This document shows positions 53,362 to 64,000 of a stretch of 64,000 bases of DNA, in pieces. Origin of the DNA: Synchiropus splendidus (taxonomy: Eukaryota > Chordata > Actinopteri > Syngnathiformes > Callionymidae); the NCBI RefSeq assembly GCF_027744825.2, contig NC_071342.1:9381501-9445500 (forward strand), written 5' to 3'. The position numbers were made by a program, and so were the translations under genes. Below the pieces are notes generated by a model. It did not search any database. It was not told the DNA's origin and worked only from the letters and a program-made list of their open reading frames with translations. The first letter of the stretch is position 1. Every line of letters begins with the position of its first letter.

Positions 53362-56164
53362 TCACAGCGTGCTGACACATTCCCGCCGGCTGCGTTCGCT
53401 GCTCTTGCCGTGCGTGGGGACGAGGGTCTGGGCCTGCACGCAGTACTTGCTCTTGCGCCGCAGCTTCTTCACGACCAGCTTGTGTGAATCCAACTCATAC
53501 TCCACCTGCAGGACAGAACGGTGAGACACGACCGACGTGGACAACTGCTCATCACTTCTACATTCGGACCGGCTGGAAAGTGTCGCCGATTGTTCGCAGG
53601 TTCCGTGTTGCAGTTCTTGTTTTGCTATTTGACTCTTCTTCCTCTTCTGCCGTCTCAACTGTTTCACTCATTCAGTTTTTTATTTCATTTTTTTTTTTTT
53701 TTTTTTTTGGACACCCTTTCGGTGAACCCCCTGTGTTGTAAGGACATATGTAGGAAAGCATAATTATCTAGTACTACATTTCCAAATTACCTTTTGTAAA
53801 TGAGACTATTTTCTATTCAATTATTGTACGGCAGCAAAATAAAAACAGTTTACTAGTTTTGAAAGAACCTGAGGTTCTGTTCTGTTTGAAGAATCATATT
53901 TAAGATTTAAAACTGAACTTTCTTATAATCTTCCTAAACAATTTAAAGATGAATTATAAAACACTGCATCTTGCTCAAGCACACCTACGTCGTCACTCTT
54001 GATATTCAAATGGTCATTATTCAATTTTCAGCACTAAGATGAGTCACCTGCAGGGGGCGTGCAAACCCACGAGTCTTGACTTCCTAGTCCCATACCTCTT
54101 TTCCATCTGTGTTGATGAGGAAGATCCTGTAGGTCAGGTCTAAGCTGATCTTCAGCCGGACCGCCTTCACTCGTACCACGATGCCCTGTCGTGTGCCGTT
54201 GAGCTGCAGGTTCGGTGGACTCAGTTGGGCTACAGGAGATGAAGAGAAGCCTTGGGTTCCAAGCTGAAACCGTTTTCATCGTCTTTACCAAGTTTTTCTG
54301 TCTCTCTTTTCAATGTTAATAGTATCTGGATCTTTCATTTTTTTATTTTTTTTTTTCAGCCATTAAAAAAGTAAAAATCGCCTTTTATCATGTCATATAC
54401 AAACTACTATATTAATTATATTTGCAGTATAATGGTCTTTAGATTTTATCATCTCTATTTTTGATATTGCAAATGATTTTTCTATTGCTGATGAAATGTT
54501 TCATGAAACTGCAAAAGCTTCATTTGTTTTATTCTTAAATATTTTTTCCCCAATCCTACAATGGGGGCGTGACATCTTCAAATTTTTACTTTTTTTTTCT
54601 TCTTCCTCTTGGAGGGGAGCTCAAGTGTGTTTTCACCAAGCGAAGGTCTTACTGTCCCAGCGAGGGCTGAATCTGGGGGAGAGGACCCAAGCTGACTGGC
54701 TGGAGGGCGAGGAGGAGGCCTGGACTCGGGCGTAGTACCACTCCCTGAGGTCAGAGGTCACACTGCTGAGGTCACAGTGCTGCTTCTGAATCGCCTGACA
54801 CCCGTCTGCGTCCAGCCACTCGGGCTCGCCGTAACTGAGGAGCAGAGCAGCTGGTCAGCACCACTGCATCTCAGAGAGTTGCCAGGTGGTTTAACAGTCG
54901 CCTATAGTCTCTTATCAATACTTTCAAACCAGAGCTGAGTTGACTGATCTGCGAAGACTTTGATTCTATTTTTAAAATAATACAATTCATTAAAAGTCTT
55001 GAAGATTAGTTACTTTTCTATGACAATAGTTCCATAGTTGCACCTAAGAACAAATATATTTTGTAAAATGTAACAAAAAAATCGAAGTTTTTAAGTTTCA
55101 AAATACAAGTCCAACCAAATTTCCCATTTTATTTTTATTAAAGATGCCTTATAGTTTTGGTTTACATTACTGTACCCCCATTACATTTGTCTTTTTTTTA
55201 ATCATCGGAAATCGTGAAAATAAATTATTTTAGTTTTAAAAAAGAGTTAGTAAGATGGCTGAAGTTAACACTAGAGCATTGTATTTAATTTAGTATTTAA
55301 ATGAAATAAAGATAATAAAGAGATCGCACCACAACGCTTCTGGTCTGTCGACACTATAGTGTTGTAGTTATAAAAAATAAGTTGAAATAATTTCAAAGGA
55401 TTCTGCTACAATTAATATTTAGAACTGAAATTTGAATAGTCCTTTCAAGGATATCAAATGTGGACCTACACGACCCTAGTTATTTGCCACAACCTCTCAT
55501 GCGGTAAATATAATAAAATGTGCATGAAATAAAAACTTCACTTCCTAAAATTCTTACGGTTTATAGGCTTCCTTTTCCTTGCTTTTGGCGAACTCATGTG
55601 GCCACTCACTGTAACTACAGGTAACCTGAGTGGCGCTACCTGAGAACTAACGGGAATGAAACAAGTGTCCCCGCTGACGTGTTGCCGGCTTCTGATAATG
55701 CTGTGTGTGTGTTCGCTCGCTCACATCTTCCACTGGACGCTGTACTTCAGTCCGCTGCTGTTGCCTCCAGGTGACCAGTGGAGGACATTTCTGTAGTCCA
55801 GAGACTGGAACCTCACGTGGGCAGGGGGCGTCAGAATCTCTGCACCTGGGTGCGACATGAAAGGTCATCAAGGACCAGAAAAGATTTCAGTGTTCACGGT
55901 CTGCAGTGGTCAGTGTCTGCTGAGTTTGTGAGCGCAAGTGGCAATATTAGGGCAGAGCACCAGAAAAAAAAAAAATACATTTCACCAAATGAAAATTCTC
56001 TTCTAACAGTATGGTCGTATTTATTGATTTACTTTGTGCAAGCACACAGAAGAATCACTACTGAAACATCACAAGTGGCGGCAGCTAAAAGGTCAGAGGT
56101 GATTACCTTGCTCAGAGGCACGCAGGCTCTCCAGCAGCAGGACGGTGAGCAGCAGACGGGTCAT
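53362..56164 (-). CDS. il22ra2: interleukin-22 receptor subunit alpha-2 (soluble IL-22 binding protein)
   Basis: Secreted class II cytokine receptor expected to bind IL-22 as a decoy. Exons (minus): 56107-56164, 55725-55845, 54653-54834, 54096-54229, 53362-53505; phases 1-2-1-0; 212 aa. Signal peptide MTRLLLTVLLLESLRASEQG. Domain 1 begins PPAHVRFQSLDYRNVLHW, with QWKIYGEPEW and a CQAIQKQHCDL cysteine pair, then SPRFSPRWDT. Domain 2 runs from SPPNLQLNGT to YCVQAQ and ends RRECVSTL. N-glycosylation sites GNSS and NGT. No transmembrane segment follows, unlike other family members, and the length is near human IL22RA2 (231-263 aa). Spacing of motifs (VYFVQYKIYGQRQW-like) matches IL22RA2, and the adjacent ifngr1-like gene repeats the human IL22RA2-IFNGR1 pairing. 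In fish nomenclature this would be a CRFB member. Confidence 0.85.
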
Positions 56165-56893
56165 GGTGCTGGTGCGGCGGCCGACGACACTGACACAGTG
56201 GCAGGCTTCACCTTTAACATGGAGGCAACTTCCCCCTTTCAAATTCCGTGATGCGCATGTTTACGGCGGCAGTGACACACAAGCGCCACTCGACGACCAG
56301 CCGTGAATTGGAGTTTTCACTTTCCTCATTTGGTTTTTACTGGTTCTGATGATGAAGGTGATGATGGTGACACAGCAAACATCACCTACCTGCAGACGTC
56401 ACGGTGCCTTCGAGGCCAGTCTGAGCATAGTGAGTCATAATTGCCAGTCAACCTCTCAATTATCCACTTCAAGGAAAACAACTTCCGTCTTTCTCGGATT
56501 CGGGAATTTAAAAAAGTGCCGATGACATTTGAGGTTTTCATTGTCTCCCAAAACGCTGCACGGTTGCCAGACGCCAGCAGGATTCAGACAATGATGACGC
56601 GCTTCTCGCCGCCGGAGCTTCACTGTAACTTTCTGAATTGTGCAACGGAATAGTTTCTTCATGAAGCAAATGCTTCATGCTTAAGTCACATGACAGGGAT
56701 TCATGGCTGTCAACATGCATGTCACCTGCCAGAGACTCTGAGTAGAGCAGCACCTCCAGTGCCTGATGCCAAGGGGCCTCATGTTAGCATGGTGGCTGTA
56801 GCACTGCTGATGCCGAGGTCATCTCTGTGACCCTCAATGTGAAAACAGATTTGTCCGTTTGAGTTGGTGAATAAAGTTTGGATTGTTTATTTA

Positions 56894-56976
<83 letters not shown>

Positions 56977-58776
56977 AATAGGTGGTTTCTGAATATGACC
57001 GTTTAGTAAGATTTAAATTTGCAACCTGTTTTATAACTGTTGCTGTGCATTATGGGTCTCAAGTTATTTAAAGTCGCGGAGAAGTTCTTCCAAGTTGACA
57101 TCGTCTGTTAGGAATGCAGAAATGTTTATTTCTGTGCAGCCAGTGATCAGTTATTAATAATTCTGGGGCCTCAACTGAGGATCTTGGATGTCTCCACTTG
57201 TCCTCACCAGACTCTGTATCACACTCTGTTGACGTTCAGAACACTGGAAATGAGCATCATGGACTCCGACTGAAGGACCAGAAATCGTTGCAGTTGTTTG
57301 CAGGGTTCCTTTCTCGGGTGGTGATTTCCCACCGACTCAGACTTTCACGTGATCTGCTTCCCCTTACTGGAACGAGCGCCAGTCGTCTTCCTGGAAGTGA
57401 AGCGTTGCACAATCTCTGCTTCCTCTATTGTCATTGTTTACAGGAAACATTGCTGCTGTCAAGATCGTGTTTGAGCTCCACGCCATCCCGCCGAGCGCAG
57501 CCTCACATTGTATGCTAAAATAAGAGGATGCTGGTAAGAACTGAAAGGTCTTACAACTCTCACCCGACAAAGAGGAAGGAAATGTAACACACAGACTCAC
57601 ATAGAGGGCCGAGGAGGAACTAGATGGACCAACTCAAATGTCACCATCAGCTTCTTTCCTCGCTATCAAGGTCACGTAGGCCACGCTGGAGCTGAGTCAT
57701 CCTGCAACTGAGAGGAAACGGTGGATTTGTTACCGGAGAGTCGCAACAAAGGACCAGGACGAAGCCAAACACACCGTACTGTCCTCACTGCAAAGCTAGC
57801 AAAAGTCTGAATGAAGCAACTTCTACAGACGTTTGACCCGTTTGTTCCTTCGTGAGTATTGACATCAATTGACTTACCTCACGATTCACGTCAAATTCAT
57901 AAAAAGACAGATGGCATCAACACCAGTGGCCATTGAGAACAGACACCAAATGTTGGATTCATTCAGCTGCGACAGGATTTAACATTGCAATGTATTGACC
58001 TCCTTGTTCAGAATACTGACTTATATGTGTAACTGCTTTATGTACATTTGACTGACAGTTTGTGCAAATTAAATGTAAATGTGAAGGCTATTGATTCATC
58101 CAACAGATTCAGCATTTAACACCTTGCGTTTCTATTCAATAAATATTCAAGTCGCAAAAAGAGCGACTTCATTTGGTTGATATTCCCACGTCAAGTCTTA
58201 ACACAAGTTGTTTTCTTTGTTGACGATGCGTTCAAAGTTTGTAAATAATAAATATTTGTGTATTTCATTTAGATTTGGCGCTCAAACGTTTCCATGTGTT
58301 GTTGCCACTGACTGTGGTATAGTAAAGCGAGTAGGAGCCTGTGGTCACGCATCCACCACTAGATGGCAGTGTATGACGCAAATGCCAGAGCTCACTGAAT
58401 TCAGTTCAACACTTATAACGCTTTCAAGTGGAAATGTTCTCCAAACGAGCCGCGTCAGTTTCATGAGAGGTTTACTGTCGCAAGCAAACACAGGTTAAAA
58501 AGCGAACTAAAATGCAAAGTTGGTTTGTTTAAGCTACCGGAAGCTCTTGCTTTGACCTGCCAGTATGTCACGTGCCACAGATGAAAAAGTACTGTTCCCT
58601 CCGGAGAGATGCGTCATCGCTTCTGTCATTCCACTGCAACTCCATTTGGTCAAATAGACGTATGTGACGTGAGCTTCCCACAGTGTCGGCTTGAGTTCAA
58701 ACCGACAAGAATCGACACCAAATAGAAGAAGTTAAAAACGTGAAACCCAGAGACACACTGTCCATGTAAATATCGT
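56165..58776. other. spacer between il22ra2 start and ifngr1 3' end
   Basis: About 2.6 kb with no recognisable exon. The first few hundred bases must contain the il22ra2 promoter. GC-rich ends, a GATGAT-rich stretch (56347-56370) and the microsatellite at 56896-56975 are the only clear features. Confidence 0.5.
56896..56975. repeat. (AT)n(GT)n compound microsatellite
   Basis: About 15 AT units followed by about 24 TG units, roughly 0.7 kb upstream of the il22ra2 start codon. Confidence 0.95.
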
Positions 58777-58782
58777 TTTATT
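58777..58782 (-). promoter_or_regulatory. poly(A) signal of the ifngr1-like gene
   Basis: TTTATT on the + strand is AATAAA on the minus strand, giving a 3' UTR of about 2.06 kb below the stop at 60843. Confidence 0.5.
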
Positions 58783-60842
58783 CGTGTTTTCATTCATGAC
58801 AACAGGAAGCACAATAAGACTTGAAAGTCCCATCCATGTTTGGTGGCCTCTGATTTTTAGATGAAGCTGCAACACTGACATCTATGAGTTACGCCGAGCC
58901 GAGGCCTCCGATGGCATGGGCGTGTTTGGACCAGAGAAACTAGCAGGAACCGGACGAGCCAGCCGCGCTAATACTCCCGCAACAGATCGATCACGGCATG
59001 AATGGACAACTGCACATGGGACTTTCAAAGCTTACAAGAAGAGATCATCGTGCTACGAATGATGATGAAGAAGAATCACACATAAAGCGATTGGTCAGCA
59101 CGAGGCAGGACAGACAAAGCCCGAGGACACCTGAGAGTTTCAAATGTAACGGGGTACAATTCCGTTCCAGGACAGATTTCAGGCCTCTTTCCAATTTATT
59201 TCACCCCCCCCCAAAAAAACAAAAAAAACAAACACAAAACAAATGAGTTGATCATCTTAAAAAAGGCAAGTCACTTGGTGATTCTTTCAAAAGGATATTT
59301 ACATCAGTGCTTCCATCTCCATCTAAGGTGCTGGTTGAACCATAAGTGCAAGTTCATGAAACAAGACATGAACAAAAGCTTCAGGACACTCTAATGTGAC
59401 GCAACAGTGACCTCTGAAGAAAGAAAACCATTTGTAATGAAACAAACAAACAATGGGTCTTTTTCAGTCACAATAAAACCGTAACATTAGGAATCGATTT
59501 TAAAAAACAGCCAATGAATTCGCTATATACCAAGCCATTAGTGCAATGGTGCCGCCGTGCTTAAGTGTAGTGTTAGCTGAAGCGCCCTTGCAGTTCTCCT
59601 CGCTAACAAATAAAAAGCACCCGAGTACCGTCCGATCACCCATTAAAATACTACACTCCCACAGATCGACAGTAGTGATTCGTAATCTTAGCGTTTAAAA
59701 GGTGAATCTTAAGATGATGCTCATTTAACGCTGGGGTTTAAAAACAGGGCAGTAGCAGAGGGAGCCAGAGAGCAAGGACAAAGCACTCAGGTCTTTAAAA
59801 TGGCTCTTGGATTTGCTTTAAAATTCCTTAACTGGGTTTTCAAGGTGCATTTCAAGCTTTTGGCAACAAACTTTCGCACTCACATGAGTGTGAAACATCC
59901 CTCTGCATCACAGCAAGCAACAGGCCGATGGAATAATACCACATGACAAGTCAGTCTTTTTCAGCCAAAGTCTTAAAAATGTTTTTGATCTAGATACTCT
60001 ACAAAAGAACAAGATTATACAAATGCAAAAACACAATGCTCTCGTCTATAAGATATACATCTATCCCTTTTTAAAGTCTCTTTTTGGTTTCATTTCAGCA
60101 GGATTTACTTCTCGACTCCAACATGCCTACGCTGATGTTGTCCCATCCACCAAAACACTGCCGAAAAGTCCAGAGTCGTGGTCGAGTGCGTGTCAAGGCC
60201 AGAGTATACAGAGGCCGGGACAAAACTGAATCCAGTAGCATCAGTCTGTTAGTCATATACACAAAGGGTCGACTCAGCATCAACCGTCATGACTGAAGTT
60301 TCATGGAATTCATTCACATTTCGAGGAACAGGTGCAATAAACATGTAACTATTCACCCACCCACAGCATGACAAGAGCTTGATCCATGGAATGCATGTCC
60401 TGGTGAGCAACAAAAACGCATACTGCCAAACACAACTTGTTCAGTTCCCAATTACACACTGTCTTTGGGATCACGCTTTTCTGTGAGCTAGAAACATCAA
60501 ATAAGTTTTGCACACGCTGAGGTACAGAGTCTGTCACTGGTTGACTTCACCCCAAGTCACTTCCACCCACAGGTTAGGTTTTAATACAGCGCTTCAGAAC
60601 GCCCCCTACTGTCCACACAGCCCACCAAACAAACAAATGATTGGAACATTATATTAAAGTAAGTCGTTTTGAAAAAGAAAACATAGGAAATTCAGCGTAA
60701 ATCAGCATTTTAGTGGTGTGATGACAAGCAGCCAAACTGTTGTTTGGTGTTTGACACTCCATGTTGCATGGTGAAGCTCATCGGCCAGAAGGTGATGAAG
60801 CACGATCGTAAATACGGCGACCGCTCCAGCCGCCACAAGCTC
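58783..60842 (-). other. probable 3' UTR of the ifngr1-like receptor
   Basis: Between the stop codon at 60843-60845 and the AATAAA at 58777 there is no splice-consistent exon on either strand. A C-run/A-run stretch lies at 59204-59242. Short open frames here are not supported. Confidence 0.45.
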
Positions 60843-63830
60843 TCACAGCCTTGGCGAGTCACTCGCGTCACGGTACGTTTCTACCAACTCGCCTGGTTCC
60901 AACTCGTCCAAGCTACCGGCCGCGTTCTTGCAGCCGCTGATGATGGCATCCATGTTTCTCTTCTGTGAGTAAGCTGAAGGGATATCCGGCTGCTCCTGAA
61001 GAAGATCATCATCATCACCATCATCATCATCACGCTGACCTCCCTCTTCGCTGACATCAGCGACCGCCACATGATTATCCTGCAATCCGATCGGCAGTCG
61101 GCAAATAAAGTGGGAGGAGGAGGGCTCTTCTGCAGCAGGCAACTCTTGAGCGGTCAGCAGAGCTTCTGGGGAGTCCACCTTGACTGCAACATCCATCACC
61201 TCTTCTGGAGCGGCCTGCATATACTCCTCATGACTCCCACTTGAAATCCTCTGGAAGATCTGCACAAAACAGGGACTCAATAAATGGCAAAACCAACCCT
61301 CAACACACTTCCACTCTTAGTCGAGGACGGCGCTTGTTTCCACAAGTAGGTAAAACACTGATGGATGACCAGGTGAGGACAGAGTAACTTTGACAGCTGA
61401 TACACTCAGACAATAGACTCATACATTAGCTCCGGAAAACTGTGTGCAATACCAACATCAAGCAGCAGAGGTCAGAAGAAGGGCGTTTGTGGGGACGGAC
61501 GTAGCAGATTGTGAAACTGATGGATTAAGAGATAAGAGACTCGCAGATGGAGGAAGAGGAAGAAGCATGTTATGACAAATATGAACGGGCACATAATGAA
61601 TATGGAATCCAAACATCAATTCTTACTTTAGCAATTCAAATGGTTTAAGTTTTGAAAAATTGGACAACATCTTCTAACCAACCTGAAAGAAAACCAAACT
61701 CTTACCGTGGGTGGTGTCAAGCTCGAAGGATGGATAAATTTGCGGATCACTATAAAGACTATGGCAGCCACTGCAAAGACAACCAGGGCGGAGACCACGG
61801 CGATGATGGTCGTGCCTAGGAAAGAATCGTGTTGCCATCACAAACACAAACCCATCAATAAAGTGGTAATGAAATTCACTGCTTTGACAGCACAAACAAC
61901 CCACGACAGCTCCTGCGTGAGCGGCTCTTAGTCGTCATATCACACGTAAATTCAAGCAATAAAACTGAAGTATCTGATCAGTTATCGGCCATACTGGGAA
62001 AGACACTTCCCCCTGAGACACAGTGGAGGAAAATATATGTGAAGTCTAAAATCTGGGGCTGGGATTTTTACTGGTGAATCAATTGTGGTCAAAAATATTT
62101 CACTGATTCAAACAACACAGGTTAAAGCACATATGAACTTCCACCAACTCCTGGTGCAGCACATTACACAGTGTGGTGTCATAACCAAAACATCCATGAT
62201 GAAGCAGACTAAATGAGATGGAAAATGTACGTTTAAAAAACAAACACCAAACACGCTGCTCTGTGCACTTCATGCTGCAAAGAGTTCTCTCATCACTGGA
62301 GCTTTAACAGCATGAGGAATATATGTTGAACCTCATGCACAGGTCGTCAGTTCTACGTCCCCATGTCTTCAATGAGACCACTTGTTCCCATTTGACAGAG
62401 TCGCACAAAGCACTCAACTGTTGTCGTGTCTCGATGTCAGTGATACGCAGTACTCTTGAGTCCCTCTGACTTCTATCTTCTCCAGGATCCCCGTTATCTC
62501 CAGGCACAGGGTCTTCTCAGAGCTGTTCACCGATAGCTCGCCCGTGCACACTTCCTCTTCACACAGGAAGGGATAGTCACTTCCCTGTGGCAAAGAAAAA
62601 TATTTGCCATTATGTGGTTGCTGGTTCGAAGATGCTTTTGTTTTCACTTTGCAGTCGTTTTATGAGCAGAAGAAACACGTCACACAGACCGTTGACGTGC
62701 GAGACGTATGTTACCAGATGGAGAAAGTAAGAGAAGGAAATTCCTGTCTGTGGGTTAAACACGTGTGTTAGTTTGACCCGCGGAGCTCTGACAATAAAAA
62801 CCTCACCTGCTTGACAACATTGTAATTGAAGACAGGCCACTCCTCCATCATTTGTTCGACCCGGGACCTAAAACTAGATGGCATCTTTTCTTTGTAGAAC
62901 AGCCAGGGATGCTGGAAGCCGATAGCCACCTTACTATCCGGCTGTTCAGTCACTTTCACGGGTGGAAGGTCCAGAGTACCTGAACAAGACCAGACAAAGG
63001 TTTGGATCAAAAGAGAGTATTGGTCAGCCCTCGGGAGCAGGGACACGGATGTGTGTGGGGAAAAAAAAGGTGAGAGACAACAATATGAGTGCTCAGTGGA
63101 CTCAATTTACGAAGAAGTAGAGATGAAGAAGGTCCAACACTGCGGACTCTACCAGAAGCAGTAAGCACTACTTGCATTTAATTGAGGCAGCTGAGTTCTG
63201 GGAGTAGGTGAAGATGAGCCCATCAGGGGGTGAAGCGTCCGATTGGTCGTTTCCAACCACAGCAGCCACCGTCACATAATAATCATTGATGGGATCGGAG
63301 AGGAAGGACACGTCGGCTTGAAGGTCAGGTGGGTCCACCCACAGTGGTCCTGGCACACTGCCAACACACAGACCAATCACATAGATGTGAGTTGACAATT
63401 TAAAAAACAGGCTAGTGAAAGCCAAGATGAAGTTATATGACAGTGCATATGTAGTGCACAGCTTCACTGTGACTTGGGTGGGAGACTGGGACCGGTTTTA
63501 AGCGTCAAACCTAGCTTCAAGAACTTGTCCGGTACAGCTCACAAGACAGAGACAAATCTAAATCTTGCGTCATTCTATAAATCTATCCAAAAACAGACCT
63601 GTTTCTAACATGCTAGCCATGGTGAACTGTCTAACACATTTTATTTAGGAGGCATAGTTAAACAATATTTGGATTGAAGAACCAAGAATGTGAAGTAACA
63701 AACCTGGGTGAGCCGAAAATCTGGCCATACTCCACCTTGAATCTGAGGCCTGGAGTTAAATCCTTGTACACCCATTGAACAGTGTTGCGAAAATTGCCAC
63801 ATCGCAAGGTCACGTTGGACGGCGGGGGCA
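60843..63830 (-). CDS. ifngr1: interferon-gamma receptor 1-like class II cytokine receptor, 5' exon missing
   Basis: Ligand-binding transmembrane receptor chain. Exons (minus): 63704-63830, 63176-63357, 62807-62979, 62419-62584, 61706-61815, 60843-61259; about 390 residues, with the signal-peptide exon probably beyond 64000. The ectodomain opens VPPPSNVTLRCGNFRNTVQW (compare human VPTPTNVTIE), has SDPINDYYVTVAAVVGN (compare DPSNSLWVRVKARVG), then CTLDLPPVKV and FQHPWLFYKE (compare IFHPSVFVNG). A TM helix of about 23 residues lies in exon 61706-61815. Next is a membrane-proximal HPSSLTPPTIFQ, plausibly the JAK1 box, then a 138-residue acidic tail with an Asp run. Tail tyrosines: EEYMQ, SAYSQ, VETYRD; no YDKPH-type STAT1 site is visible. 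Intron phases 2-1-0-1-0 fit the class II family. The intron after 63176 uses a GC donor. Could be either fish ifngr1 paralog (CRFB13/CRFB17 type) or another CRFB. Confidence 0.7.
60985..61032 (-). repeat. ifngr1: coding GAT/ATC trinucleotide tract (poly-Asp)
   Basis: ATC repeats on the + strand encode DDDDGDDDD in the cytoplasmic tail on the minus strand. Confidence 0.85.
62135..62205 (+). repeat. dispersed repeat fragment, second copy
   Basis: CCAACTCCTGGTGCAGCACA and TGTCATAACCAAAACATCCA repeat, with divergence, the sequence at 23835-23900. It lies in the ifngr1 intron between the exon at 62419 and the TM exon. Confidence 0.55.
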
Positions 63831-64000
63831 CTGAGGACAGACAGAAACAGATGGAGACTAGTATGCTAGCTGAACACGCCTTCATTTGCATGAGATGCAC
63901 ACAACATTCCATTTGATGAACCATAAATTCTTTTTTTTTTTTGAACCCTTAATGCCTAGCATAGCGACTTTTGAAGCTGCCGGCAGACCGAAAAAAATCT

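Overview
The window is a teleost fish nuclear locus. The genes are split by GT-AG introns, many of them only 60-90 nt long. Microsatellites and teleost-type dispersed repeats are scattered through it. The protein fragments match vertebrate families. pcnx2 fits into about 22.6 kb with many tiny introns, which suggests a compact-genome percomorph (pufferfish-like), but the species cannot be read from the sequence. No database was searched. Names rest on remembered family sequences and on exon phases that I joined by hand.

Layout: (1) 1-4.8 kb has no recognisable coding exon. It looks like non-coding sequence or the 3' UTR of an unseen + strand gene, with a poly(A) signal at 4803. (2) 5042-5765 is a TA-flanked Tigger-like MITE. 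(3) 6.2-29.1 kb, minus strand: complete pcnx2 (pecanex 2), 41 coding exons giving about 2137 aa. (4) 29.1-30.8 kb is a GC-rich divergent promoter region. (5) 30.8-51.4 kb, plus strand: complete map3k21 (mixed-lineage kinase MLK4), 10 constitutive coding exons giving 1030 aa, plus a candidate cassette exon and a 10.7 kb first intron. (6) 52.3-56.2 kb, minus strand: il22ra2, a soluble class II cytokine receptor (IL-22 binding protein), five exons, 212 aa. (7) 58.8-63.8 kb, minus strand: a transmembrane class II cytokine receptor, best read as ifngr1, lacking its 5' end at the window edge.

pcnx2 and map3k21 are head to head and may share a promoter region. map3k21 and il22ra2 converge. The two receptors are tandem on the minus strand and share the intron phase series 1-2-1-0, as expected from duplication of one ancestral receptor gene. 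Pecanex 2 is a multi-pass membrane protein. MLK4 is a MAP3K acting toward JNK-type pathways. The receptors handle IL-22 (decoy) and interferon-gamma signals.

No exotic or prokaryote-type system is present. The most interesting signals are splicing oddities (GC-AG introns, a 3n cassette exon, a stop-free 69-nt mini-intron, UG-repeat-flanked exons), a near-perfect intronic hairpin and the gene order itself.
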